From the NCBI RefSeq assembly GCF_019704135.1, contig NZ_AP024355.1, positions 1,792,001 through 1,856,000 on the forward strand: a stretch of DNA of 64,000 nucleotides. The letters run 5' to 3'. The position numbers and the translations under genes are program-made. The notes beneath the pieces are model-generated. The model was not told the origin of the DNA and made no database searches. It saw nothing but the letters and a program-made list of their open reading frames with translations. Below, piece by piece: positions 17,894 through 25,629 of the stretch. Each line of letters begins with the position of its first letter. The stretch's first letter is position 1. Source of the stretch: Desulfuromonas versatilis. Lineage in GTDB: Bacteria; Desulfobacterota; Desulfuromonadia; Desulfuromonadales; NIT-T3.

Positions 17894-19252
17894 TCAATAA
17901 TCGAGATGGGCGGCCCGCAGCCGTTTCAGAAACGAGCCGAAGAGGCGAAAGCGCAGCAGCAAACCGTGCAGGCCGTATCGAAGCAGGGTCGGCAGGGAGC
18001 GCCGCATCGGCACAGCCCCGGCGTAAAGTTTGGCCATTTGGTCGTAGAATTCCGGCAGCGGCAGCCTGGTGGGCAGCAGGGCGTGGAGCATATCGTAGAG
18101 TTCAGGCTTGTTGCTGAGCAGTTCCTGCCGACGGGCGGCATGCAGCTCGGTGCCGGGCAGAGGGGTCATGACCGTGAAGGTCGCGTGACTCAGCTTCAGG
18201 TCACGGATGTAGCGGGTAAGCGCCTGGAAATCCTCGCGGCTGTAATCGGGATCGACCATGAACGAGGCGTACATCATCACGCCGAGCTCCCTGAGAATCC
18301 GCGCCGCCTCGGTCTGCTGATCCGTGGACACTCCCTTTTTCATCTTCGCCAGCCGCTCGTTGGAGAAATCCTCCATCCCCACGAAGACCTGCGACAATCC
18401 GATCTCGGCCCAGCGGGCAAAGAGTTCGGGATGCTTGACGATAGTGTCGGCTCGGGCATAAAGGAAATATTTTTTGCGAATGCCGGCGGTTCGAATCAGT
18501 TCAGCCAGTTTCCCCATCCGCAGGGTGTCGCACATCGATTCGTCGTCGCAGAAAAAGATGTTCTCCTCGGCAATCCCCTTGAGCTCCTCGACCACCGCGA
18601 GCGGGTCGCGGCGCAGGTATTTGCCCTCGGTGATCCCCCAAAGCGCGCAGAAGGTGCAGCGGGCGGTGCAGCCGAGGGAGGTGCGGATCGAGGCCAGCGG
18701 CTTGAACCACTCGCTGAAATAATGGGCGCGATACGGCGCCGTCAGGGCCCGGTCGGGAAAGGGCAGCTCATCCAGCGGGGTATAGGGTCGCGGCCGTGTG
18801 AACCGCATGCCCTGCGGGTCGGGAATGCCCAGCCCGTCAATGCCCGAAAACGGTCCGTTCTGGGCGAGTTGGCGCAGGATCTCTTTCATGGCCATTACGC
18901 CCTCGCCAATGACCACCAGGTCGAAGGCGCTGTCGTTGAAATCCTCCGGGCACACCGTGGCGTGATGGCCGCCGATGACCAGAAAGGCCTGGGGCAGCCG
19001 GCCGCGGATCTGCTCGGCGAGCCGTTTGACGATATTCAGGTGGCTGGTGAATGCCGTCAGCCCGACCACGTCGGGCTTGAATTCACGCAGACAGCCATCG
19101 ACGTCGGGGTCGAGGCGGGCGTCGAGCAGGCGCACGCTATGGCCGTCCTGCTTCAGGCCGGCACCCAGGTATTCGAGGGCCAGCGGTTCAAAAAGGTAGA
19201 CCTGGTCCATCAGCGGAGTCTGGCTCGGCGGTTGAATCAGCAATACGTTCAT
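17894..19252 (-). CDS. B12-binding-domain radical SAM protein
   Basis: This 452-residue enzyme has an N-terminal cobalamin-binding-like Rossmann domain (LIQPPSQTP; KPDVVGLTAFTSH; VIGGHHATV), then the radical SAM core with the cluster motif CTARCTFC near residue 196. This is the domain order of class B methylases and related lipid- or natural-product-modifying enzymes, including hopanoid methylases. The typical B12-binding DxHxxG is not evident: where the His would sit the sequence reads LLDARLDPD, as in several members that keep the fold but bind cobalamin base-off without the His. The substrate is unknown. It is co-transcribed with the TetR gene directly downstream and driven by an operator-containing promoter. 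Confidence 0.85.
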   Translation of the reverse strand: MNVLLIQPPSQTPLMDQVYLFEPLALEYLGAGLKQDGHSVRLLDARLDPDVDGCLREFKPDVVGLTAFTSHLNIVKRLAEQIRGRLPQAFLVIGGHHATVCPEDFNDSAFDLVVIGEGVMAMKEILRQLAQNGPFSGIDGLGIPDPQGMRFTRPRPYTPLDELPFPDRALTAPYRAHYFSEWFKPLASIRTSLGCTARCTFCALWGITEGKYLRRDPLAVVEELKGIAEENIFFCDDESMCDTLRMGKLAELIRTAGIRKKYFLYARADTIVKHPELFARWAEIGLSQVFVGMEDFSNERLAKMKKGVSTDQQTEAARILRELGVMMYASFMVDPDYSREDFQALTRYIRDLKLSHATFTVMTPLPGTELHAARRQELLSNKPELYDMLHALLPTRLPLPEFYDQMAKLYAGAVPMRRSLPTLLRYGLHGLLLRFRLFGSFLKRLRAAHLDY

Positions 19253-19280
19253 GGGCGGCTCCCTCAGTGAGTGATGATAG

Positions 19281-19309
19281 AAAATAGAGCAATTGCTCTA
19301 ATTCGTCAA
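19281..19309 (-). promoter_or_regulatory. Sigma-70 promoter of the radical SAM-TetR operon
   Basis: On the minus strand TTGACG (19309-19304) is followed after exactly 17 bp by TATTTT (19286-19281). The promoter lies 29 bp before the radical SAM start codon. The spacer is almost filled by the palindrome described separately. Confidence 0.65.
19285..19300. promoter_or_regulatory. Candidate TetR operator, perfect 16-bp palindrome
   Basis: TAGAGCAATTGCTCTA is identical on both strands and lies in the -35/-10 spacer of the radical SAM-TetR promoter. Binding there would block RNA polymerase. Its symmetry and size match TetR-family operators; the assignment to the neighbouring regulator is inferred from position. 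Confidence 0.7.
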
Positions 19310-19421
19310 GAGGGAGCCAGGGCAGGGGACCGGGGGGAAAAATATTTCAAAGATATCGCGATCTCAATCCCGGGGGATCAGGGCAGCCCCGCCAGGGTCG
19401 TCTGGTGCATCTTCGGTCCAT

Positions 19422-19994
19422 CTAGCCGCCGGCGAGCAGGGTATGCTCGAGCAGGATCTTGAGACCGATGCCGATCAGCACCACCCCGCCGATCACCTCC
19501 ACCCGTTTGCCCCAGATGCCGCCGATACGCCGGCCGAGCAGCATGCCGGCGACGGTCAGGACGCCGGCGACCAGGCCGATGACCAGCGCCGGCATCCAGA
19601 TGTCGACCCCGAGCATCCCCAGCGACAGGCCCACGGCCAGGGCGTCGATGCTGGTGGCGATCGAGAGCATCACCATAGTCATGCCCCGGGTGGGGTCCCT
19701 GGGCTCGGCGTCTTCATCCTCGTCCTGGAACGCCTCGTGGATCATCTTGCCGCCCACCCAGCCGAGCAGGGCGAAGGCGATCCAGTGGTCGTAGGCGGCG
19801 ATCCAGCGCTGCACGCTCATCCCGGCCAGCCAGCCGATCACCGGCATCATTGCCTGGAACAGGCCGAAATGCCAGCCGAGCCGGAACAGGTGCCGCCCGG
19901 TCAGGGTGGAGAGGGTCATGCCGGCGCCCAGGGCCACGGCGAAGGCGTCCATGGCGAGGGCGATGGCGATTCCCAGCAGGGTCAGGTTATCCAA
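19422..19994 (-). CDS. mntP: Manganese efflux pump MntP
   Basis: The 190-residue inner-membrane protein has six hydrophobic segments in two related halves, each with the family motif containing Asp: MDAFAVALGAGM in the first and SIDALAVGLSLGM in the second. MntP exports Mn(II). The start is a TTG at 19994 with GAGGAA six bases upstream; the frame stays open far upstream to 21086, but that part is only the shadow of the DsbC gene. MntP genes are often governed by a yybP-ykoY riboswitch; I could not recognise one in the 165-bp leader. Confidence 0.88.
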   Translation of the reverse strand: MDNLTLLGIAIALAMDAFAVALGAGMTLSTLTGRHLFRLGWHFGLFQAMMPVIGWLAGMSVQRWIAAYDHWIAFALLGWVGGKMIHEAFQDEDEDAEPRDPTRGMTMVMLSIATSIDALAVGLSLGMLGVDIWMPALVIGLVAGVLTVAGMLLGRRIGGIWGKRVEVIGGVVLIGIGLKILLEHTLLAGG

Positions 19995-20159
19995 GAGTGT
20001 TTCCTCGTTTGCGGCGTGATCGACTCCCCTGTCCGGGGGAGCGTTCTGCCGGCAGGGAGATGCCCCCCCTTGCATTCGGCAGGGGACAAAGGGTAACATT
20101 AACGCCGTTGTCTGAACAGGCTGTTTGATACAGCAACGATAATGAAAGGATAGCTGAAG

Positions 20160-20945
20160 ATGCGGTTTTTGTTTTGCGCGATACTCCTGCTGCTGGCTGC
20201 GGGGCCGGCCCTGGCCATGAACGGGGATGGCTGCGGCGCCGGGAAATGCAACGATTGCCACAGCATGTCCCTGACCGAGGCCAAGGACCTGCTGCAGGCC
20301 GGGGTCGACCAGGTCAACAGCGTCGATTTCTCCGAGCTGCCCGGGCTGTTTGTGGTGGAGGTTGAAAAACAGGGACAGAAGTTCCCGATTTACGTGGATT
20401 TTTCCAAGCAGTACGTCATCTCCGGCAACATCATCCGGCTCAAGGACAAGCAGAACATCACCCAACAGCGCAAGGCCGAGCTGAACCGGGTGGACCTGAG
20501 CCGGATCCCCCTGGACGACGCCCTGCTGCTGGGCAGTGCCAAGGCGAGCAAAAAGGTGGTGGTGTTCACCGACCCCGAGTGCCCCTACTGCAAGAAGCTG
20601 CACCCCGAGCTGCAGGAGGTGGTCAAGCGCGACCCGGATATCGCCTTTTTGATCAAGCTCTTCCCGCTCAAGATGCATCCCAACGCCTACCAGGTCTCGC
20701 AGAGCATCGTCTGCGCCAAATCGATGGCGATGCTCGAGTCGAGCTTCGCCGGCAAGACGATCCCCCCGCCCGCCTGCAAGACCGGCGTGGTGGACCAGAC
20801 CCTGGCGCTGGTCGAGGATCTCGGCATCCGCTCCACCCCGACCCTGGTGCTCCCCGACGGCCTGGTGCTGCCCGGCTACAAGCAGGCCGACCAGCTGCTG
20901 CAGATCCTCGGCTCCAAGGTCGCCGCGGAGGCTCCGGCCAAGTAA
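20160..20945 (+). CDS. DsbC/DsbG-like thiol-disulfide isomerase with an N-terminal CxxCH
   Basis: The 261-residue exported protein (signal peptide LFCAILLLLAAGPALA) has a C-terminal thioredoxin fold with active site ECPYCKK near residue 140 and a cis-Pro loop (STPTLVLPDG), as in DsbC. Just after the signal peptide it carries CGAGKCNDCHSM: a CxxCH at about residue 30-34, the attachment signal for haem c. So it may be a haem-tagged or redox-linked isomerase. It probably helps mature cysteine-rich multihaem cytochromes, one of which is encoded downstream. An AAAGGA ribosome site lies at 20145-20150. It is monocistronic and ends at a strong terminator. Confidence 0.87.
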   Translation: MRFLFCAILLLLAAGPALAMNGDGCGAGKCNDCHSMSLTEAKDLLQAGVDQVNSVDFSELPGLFVVEVEKQGQKFPIYVDFSKQYVISGNIIRLKDKQNITQQRKAELNRVDLSRIPLDDALLLGSAKASKKVVVFTDPECPYCKKLHPELQEVVKRDPDIAFLIKLFPLKMHPNAYQVSQSIVCAKSMAMLESSFAGKTIPPPACKTGVVDQTLALVEDLGIRSTPTLVLPDGLVLPGYKQADQLLQILGSKVAAEAPAK

Positions 20946-20971
20946 GCGCCCCCCCCTTGCTCCAACTCCCC

Positions 20972-21003
20972 AAGGGCAGCCAATACGGCTGCCCTTGCTT
21001 TTT
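20972..21003 (+). terminator. Intrinsic terminator of the DsbC-like gene
   Basis: AAGGGCAGCC (20972-20981), loop AATAC, GGCTGCCCTT (20987-20996): a perfect 10-bp stem followed by GC and five T. Confidence 0.88.
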
Positions 21004-21020
21004 GCCCTGTTGCATCCCCC

Positions 21021-21065
21021 CCTTACGTCCCTTATGTCCCTTAGGTCCCTCGCGTCCCTTGCCCC
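21021..21065. repeat. Degenerate 9-bp tandem repeat, five copies
   Basis: CCTTACGTC, CCTTATGTC, CCTTAGGTC, CCTCGCGTC and CCTTGCCCC follow each other without gaps just after the terminator. The unit CCTTANGTC is non-coding and decays to the right. Function unknown. Confidence 0.7.
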
Positions 21066-21367
21066 CCCAGGACCCAAGCCAATCAACCGCCCCGGCTACG
21101 CAGCAAAATTAATTTTCCCATCCACCGTTGCTTTTCGAGGGACCGTGGGTAGACTGCAAAGGTGCCTAAATGATGTGGGTTTGTTAATTAGAAATTTGCC
21201 GAGGCGGGCAGCCGCCGCGGCATGATTTCTTTGCATGCAACTGCCGGTCGGTCTTGTAACGACCCCCTGTTATGCCTGGGGAGGGGATGCGCAGGCCGTT
21301 GCCGTTTCGCCGGTAACTTCGCCAGCCGGCTTGAATAGGTAGAGGCAGGAAGCCAAAGGAGAAAAAG
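21066..21367 (+). promoter_or_regulatory. Long leader region of the octahaem cytochrome, with candidate promoter
   Basis: TTGCTT (21128-21133), 16 bp, TAGACT (21150-21155) is a plausible sigma-70 promoter. It would leave a leader of about 205 nt with several GC-rich dyads (for example GGCGGGCAGCCGCC at 21202-21215). An AT palindrome AAAATTAATTTT sits at 21106-21117. I tested the leader by eye for a c-di-GMP (GEMM) riboswitch and did not find the conserved ACGCAAAGC block. Confidence 0.35.
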
Positions 21368-22912
21368 ATGAGAAGGAGACAAAAGCAGCAGGGAGAGAAG
21401 GGAATACACACAAGATGGTGGATCTGTATCGCCGCCCTGGCGGTGCTGGCCCTGGGGTCCCAGTACGCCGCGGCCTTCCCCAACCCGGGGGGGACCAGCC
21501 AGTGCGTGGCCTGTCACCCGATCTGGGCCGGCGGCGGTGGAGTCGGCCACAGCGGCCACCTGGGGCTTGGCCTGTCCGGCTCCTGCAATGCCTGTCACGT
21601 GGTGATCGGTGATACCCCCGATACCACCCCCTGCGGGCAATGCCATGTGGTTCCCGGAGTCGCCCTCCATCACGACAACGCCCAGGCGGCCTCATGCGTC
21701 AGCTGCCATCCCGGAACAGCCCCACCGGAGAACACCGCGGTCCCCGGCTACGCCACGATAACCGCGGCCCTTAACCCTTGCGACGGGTCCGAGGAGCGGT
21801 TCGCCTCGAACACGGTGAGCCTGGACAACGACGGTGACCTGCTCACCGACGGGGCCGACCCCGATTGCCAGGCTCCCCCCGAGATGGAGGTCGACTGCAA
21901 CGACGGGCTGGACAATGACGGCGACCAGATGATCGACTGCGCCGACCAGGACTGCGCCGCCGATCCCGCCTGCCAGCCGCCCGAGCAGGAGCTGCTCTGC
22001 GCCGACGGCCTGGACAATGACGGCGATAACCTGGTTGACTGTGCCGATCCCGACTGCGCCGCCGATCCGGCCTGCGAACAGCCCGGCGAAATCTGCACCG
22101 ACCAGATGGACAATGACGGCGACGGCCTGACCGACTGCGAGGACCCGGACTGCGCCAACGACGCCGCCTGCCAGCCGCCGGTCATGGAAATCTGTACCGA
22201 CGGGGTGGACAACGACGGCGACGGCTTCATCGATTGCGAAGACCAGGATTGCGCCGCGGATCCCAGCTGCGAGCAGCCGGTCATGGAAATCTGTACTGAC
22301 GGGGTGGACAACGACAACGACGGCTTCATCGACTGCAAGGACCCGGACTGCTGCCAGGACCCGGCCTGCAAAAAGCAGGAAACCTGCCCGCAGTTCAATC
22401 CGCCGGCGGACCACACCCGGCTCGAGGATGAGGACGATTGCCAGGCCTTCCACGCGCCCGGGTTGGAGAAGCCTTTCACCAACGGCTGCAGCGCCTGCCA
22501 CGGCAGCGAGCTGACCGGGTCCGCCTCGGGCGGGTTTGCCCCGTCCTGCTTCACCTGCCACGGCATGGAGTGGGACGAAACCGCCCCCGGCGGCGGCACC
22601 AATGTCCCCGCCGACCACACCGACGACGAAGACGGCGCCCTGCACAAACCCGGGAAGGACCGGCCTTTCAGCAACGGCTGCACCGCCTGCCACGGCCAAA
22701 ACCTGCGCGGGGGGATCGGTCCCTCCTGCTTCCAGTGCCACGGCCGGGAATGGGATGAGCGCGTCGGCAAGGGCAAGGGGCATGACGACGACAGCAGCGA
22801 TGACCACAGCAGCGACGATGACAGTGCAGACGACCACGGCAAGCGGGGCAAGTCAAAGAATGCGCCCCGCCATGATCTTTGGTCCTGGATGAAGGCCTGG
22901 AGCAAAAAATGA
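21368..22912 (+). CDS. Octahaem c-type cytochrome with central Asp/Asn-rich repeats
   Basis: The 514-residue exported protein has eight CxxCH motifs. Four lie near the N-terminus (CVACH, CNACH, CGQCH, CVSCH, residues about 45-115) and four in two duplicated modules near the C-terminus (CSACH/CFTCH and CTACH/CFQCH, about 375-460, each ending in a GxEWDE or similar). Between them, residues about 150-337, stand five full copies and one partial copy of a 30-odd-residue repeat, C(T/A)DGxDNDGDGxxDCxDxDC, Ca-binding-like in its DNDGDG core and Cys-rich. The tail is Asp/Ser/His-rich. AAGGAG lies before the ATG. It is probably a periplasmic or surface electron carrier. I know no characterised homologue; no operon partner is seen. 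Confidence 0.85.
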   Translation: MRRRQKQQGEKGIHTRWWICIAALAVLALGSQYAAAFPNPGGTSQCVACHPIWAGGGGVGHSGHLGLGLSGSCNACHVVIGDTPDTTPCGQCHVVPGVALHHDNAQAASCVSCHPGTAPPENTAVPGYATITAALNPCDGSEERFASNTVSLDNDGDLLTDGADPDCQAPPEMEVDCNDGLDNDGDQMIDCADQDCAADPACQPPEQELLCADGLDNDGDNLVDCADPDCAADPACEQPGEICTDQMDNDGDGLTDCEDPDCANDAACQPPVMEICTDGVDNDGDGFIDCEDQDCAADPSCEQPVMEICTDGVDNDNDGFIDCKDPDCCQDPACKKQETCPQFNPPADHTRLEDEDDCQAFHAPGLEKPFTNGCSACHGSELTGSASGGFAPSCFTCHGMEWDETAPGGGTNVPADHTDDEDGALHKPGKDRPFSNGCTACHGQNLRGGIGPSCFQCHGREWDERVGKGKGHDDDSSDDHSSDDDSADDHGKRGKSKNAPRHDLWSWMKAWSKK

Positions 22913-23042
22913 CCGCGACCTGCGCTGTGAAGATTGACGGGGCGGGATGACTTCCCGTACCTGGTGCCCGTTCGGGGGGAGGCTTCGGCCTTCCCCCGTT
23001 GTTTTCCGCGATCCCTGCCGGACCGGCCGGCGGCCAAATAGC

Positions 23043-23071
23043 TTGCCTTATTTTCGCCTATCTGCTAAAAG
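23043..23071 (+). promoter_or_regulatory. Candidate sigma-70 promoter of fabI
   Basis: TTGCCT (23043-23048), 17 bp, TAAAAG (23066-23071), 36 bp before the fabI start. The surrounding 30 bp are AT-rich against a GC-rich background. Confidence 0.5.
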
Positions 23072-23106
23072 TTCCTATTCAGTCAAGGTTTTAAGGAGGA
23101 ACGATA

Positions 23107-23877
23107 ATGGGTTTGATGGACGGCAAGCGTGGGATCATTTTCGGTGTTGCCAACGATATGAGCATCGCCTGGGGGATCGCCAAGCAACTCAAGGCACACG
23201 GGGCGACCCTGGCCTTTACTTATCTCAACGAAGCGCTCGAGAAGCGGGTCCGGCCCCTGGCCGAGAGCCTCGACGCCGAGCTGATCCTGCCCTGCGACGT
23301 GGCCCGGGACGAGGATATCGAAAACGTGTTCAAGGTCGTGGAAGAGAAGTGGGGCGGGCTCGACTTCGTGGTCCACTCGCTGGCCTTCGCCAACCGCGAC
23401 GACCTCAAGCACCCCTTCAGCCAGACCAGCCGCGAAGGGTTTATGCTGGCCATGGACATCAGCGCCTACTCGCTGGTGGGGATCACCCGCTGCGCTGCGC
23501 CGCTGATGAAGAACGGCGGCAGCATCCTGTCGATGACCTACCTCGGCGCCACCCGCATGGTGCCCAACTACAACGTCATGGGGGTCGCCAAGGCCGCCCT
23601 CGAGGCTTCCACCCGCTACCTGGCCGCCGAACTGGGCGAGAAGGGGATCCGGGTCAACGCCATCTCCGCCGGCCCGATCAAGACCCTGGCCGCCTCGGGC
23701 GTGGCCGGGCTCAAGGAGAAGATCAAGCTGATGGACCAGTACGCCCCGCTGCGCCGCGCCGTCACCCAGGACGACGTCGGCCGCTCGGCGGTCTACTTCC
23801 TCTCCGATCTGGCCAGCGGCGTCACCGGCGAAGTTCACTTCGTCGACGGTGGCTTCAGCACCGTGGTGCCGGCCTGA
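23107..23877 (+). CDS. fabI: Enoyl-[acyl-carrier-protein] reductase (NADH) FabI
   Basis: The 256-residue short-chain-dehydrogenase-type enzyme catalyses the last reduction of fatty-acid elongation, trans-2-enoyl-ACP to acyl-ACP. It shows the FabI nucleotide motif IIFGVANDMSIAWGIA at the N-terminus and the catalytic Tyr-x6-Lys in NYNVMGVAKAALE (residues about 155-167). A further family stretch is GIRVNAISAGPIKTLAASG. AAGGAGG (23092-23098) precedes the ATG. A perfect terminator follows, so it is probably monocistronic. Confidence 0.95.
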   Translation: MGLMDGKRGIIFGVANDMSIAWGIAKQLKAHGATLAFTYLNEALEKRVRPLAESLDAELILPCDVARDEDIENVFKVVEEKWGGLDFVVHSLAFANRDDLKHPFSQTSREGFMLAMDISAYSLVGITRCAAPLMKNGGSILSMTYLGATRMVPNYNVMGVAKAALEASTRYLAAELGEKGIRVNAISAGPIKTLAASGVAGLKEKIKLMDQYAPLRRAVTQDDVGRSAVYFLSDLASGVTGEVHFVDGGFSTVVPA

Positions 23878-23901
23878 TCCGCCTGATGAAATCGTTAACG
23901 A

Positions 23902-23925
23902 AGGGCCCGTACGGGCCCTTTTTTC
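23902..23925 (+). terminator. Intrinsic terminator after fabI
   Basis: AAGGGCCCG pairs with CGGGCCCTT around a TA centre (a 20-bp perfect palindrome, 23902-23921), followed by T residues. It stands only about 17 bp before the hflX start codon. Confidence 0.88.
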
Positions 23926-23941
23926 GTCCAGGGGGCCGCCC

Positions 23942-25579
23942 TTGATCCACGGCAACCTGACAGGCCTCAAGTCGAGCCAGCTCAAGGCGCTCGAGCGCAT
24001 CTACCGCCGGCGCATCCCCCCCGAGCAGGTCATCAGCGGCGAGCTGGCCCGCTATCTCACCGAACGCTCCTACGAAATTCGTCGCCAGATCGGGGTCATC
24101 ATCGACCGCCAGGGGACGGTGCTCTACGTCATCGTCGGCGACGACCGCGAGATCGTCATCCCCGACCTGAGCGGCTTCGGCCTGGGGCGCAGCGGCCTGC
24201 GCGGGCTGCGCTGCATCCACACCCACCTGCGCGGCGAGGAGCTCTCCCAGGACGACCTCGCCGACCTGGCGCTGCTGCGCCTGGACATGATGGTGGCCCT
24301 GTCGGTGGGCGAGAACGGCCTGCCCGGCCGGGTGCACTACGCCCACCTGCTGCCCCCCGGGCGCCAGGGCAAGAGCGTCGAGGTGCTGCGCGCTTCGAGC
24401 ATCTATGATCTCGACCTCGACCTGGCGGCGTTTCTCGACTCGCTCGAGGACGAGCTCGAGCGCAAGATGGCCGAGACCGTCGATCTCTCCGACACCCGGG
24501 AGAAGGCGATCCTGGTTTCGGTCAGCCAGGCCTCGCGCCTGGAGACGGAGAACTCCCTCGACGAGCTGGCCGAGCTGGCCCGCACCGCCGACGTGGTGGT
24601 CATCGACCGGCTTACCCAGCGCCCCCGCCAGCTCAACCCCAAGTACCTGATGGGGGAGGGGAAGGTCAAGGAGGTGGTGATCCGCGCCCTGCAGCAGGGG
24701 GCGAGCATGCTGATCTTCGACCAGGAGCTGACCCCGGTGCAGGTCGGCTCGATCTCGGCCATCACCGACCTCAAGGTCATCGACCGCACCCAGCTGATCC
24801 TCGATATTTTCGCCCGGCGGGCCCACACCCTCGACGGCAAGGTCCAGGTCGAGCTGGCCCAGCTCAAGTACCTGGCGCCGCGCCTGGTCGGCCGCGGCAC
24901 GGCCATGAGCCGGCTGATGGGCGGGATCGGCGGCCGCGGCCCGGGGGAAACCAAGCTCGAGATCGACCGCCGGCGCATCCGCGACCGCATCGGCCGGCTC
25001 GAGAAGCAGCTCGAGAACCTCTCGCGGGGGCGCCTGCAGCGGCGCCAGCGGCGCATCCGCGCCGAGGTGCCCATCGTCTCCATCGTCGGCTACACCAACG
25101 CCGGCAAGTCCACCCTGCTCAACGCCATGACCCAGAGCCAGGTATTTACCGAAAACCTGCTCTTCGCCACCCTCGACACCTCGACGCGCCGTCTGCGCTT
25201 CCCCATGGAGCGCGAGGTGATCATCACCGACACCGTCGGCTTCATCCGCCAGCTCCCCAAGAGCCTGATGGGCGCCTTCAAGGCGACCCTCGAAGAGCTG
25301 GAGGACGCCGATCTGCTGCTGCACGTGGTCGATCTCTCCAACCCCCGCTTCGAGGAGCAGATCGCCTCGGTGGAGCGGATCTTGCACGACCTGGAGCTCG
25401 ACCGGATCCCCCGGCTGCTGGTGTTCAACAAGGTCGACCAGGTCGATCCGGAGGAGGTCGCGCCGCTGTGCCGGCGCTTCGATGCGGTTCCCCTCAGCGC
25501 CCTGGAGCGCGGCACCTTCAGCGCCTTGCTCGACGAGCTGCAGCGCCGCTTCTGGCCCGAAGAGGACGGAACTGATTGA
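23942..25579 (+). CDS. hflX: Ribosome-associated GTPase HflX
   Basis: The 545-residue protein is a long HflX: an extra N-terminal domain of about 120 residues, the HflX-specific domain (NPKYLMGEGKVKEVV; GRGTAMSRLMGGIGGRGPGETKLE) and a G domain with GYTNAGKST (about residue 385), DTVGF, and NKVD. HflX binds the 50S subunit and splits stalled ribosomes. The start is a TTG at 23942 with AGGGGG about ten bases upstream; the in-frame ATG at 23849 lies within fabI and would read through its terminator, so it is rejected. There is no hfq neighbour, unlike in Enterobacteria. Confidence 0.9.
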   Translation: MIHGNLTGLKSSQLKALERIYRRRIPPEQVISGELARYLTERSYEIRRQIGVIIDRQGTVLYVIVGDDREIVIPDLSGFGLGRSGLRGLRCIHTHLRGEELSQDDLADLALLRLDMMVALSVGENGLPGRVHYAHLLPPGRQGKSVEVLRASSIYDLDLDLAAFLDSLEDELERKMAETVDLSDTREKAILVSVSQASRLETENSLDELAELARTADVVVIDRLTQRPRQLNPKYLMGEGKVKEVVIRALQQGASMLIFDQELTPVQVGSISAITDLKVIDRTQLILDIFARRAHTLDGKVQVELAQLKYLAPRLVGRGTAMSRLMGGIGGRGPGETKLEIDRRRIRDRIGRLEKQLENLSRGRLQRRQRRIRAEVPIVSIVGYTNAGKSTLLNAMTQSQVFTENLLFATLDTSTRRLRFPMEREVIITDTVGFIRQLPKSLMGAFKATLEELEDADLLLHVVDLSNPRFEEQIASVERILHDLELDRIPRLLVFNKVDQVDPEEVAPLCRRFDAVPLSALERGTFSALLDELQRRFWPEEDGTD

Positions 25580-25629
25580 CAAACAAGGACTTTTTCTATA
25601 GCCTTGCGGCCTGATTCAGGAGGTATGCA

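Noticed and set aside
19995-20159. yybP-ykoY (manganese) riboswitch before mntP
   Set aside because: The leader has GC-rich dyads, but I could not align it to the known core. An Infernal search against the family would settle it.
19422-21086. Minus-strand frame of 554 residues ending in MntP
   Set aside because: Only the last 190 residues are a real protein; the upstream part is the antisense of the DsbC gene. A TTG start at 19994 with a ribosome site fits MntP length.
21156-21367. c-di-GMP (GEMM) riboswitch in the octahaem cytochrome leader (also checked 5430-5608 and 50530-50642)
   Set aside because: The conserved ACGCAAAGC and GGGCAAACC blocks are absent. A covariance-model scan would be decisive.
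21820-22380. CRISPR-like or tandem DNA repeat inside the octahaem gene
   Set aside because: The repetition is at protein level (DNDGDG units) with varied codons and a kept reading frame.
23849-23941. Earlier ATG start of hflX inside fabI
   Set aside because: It would run through the fabI end and the intrinsic terminator and adds sequence unlike HflX.
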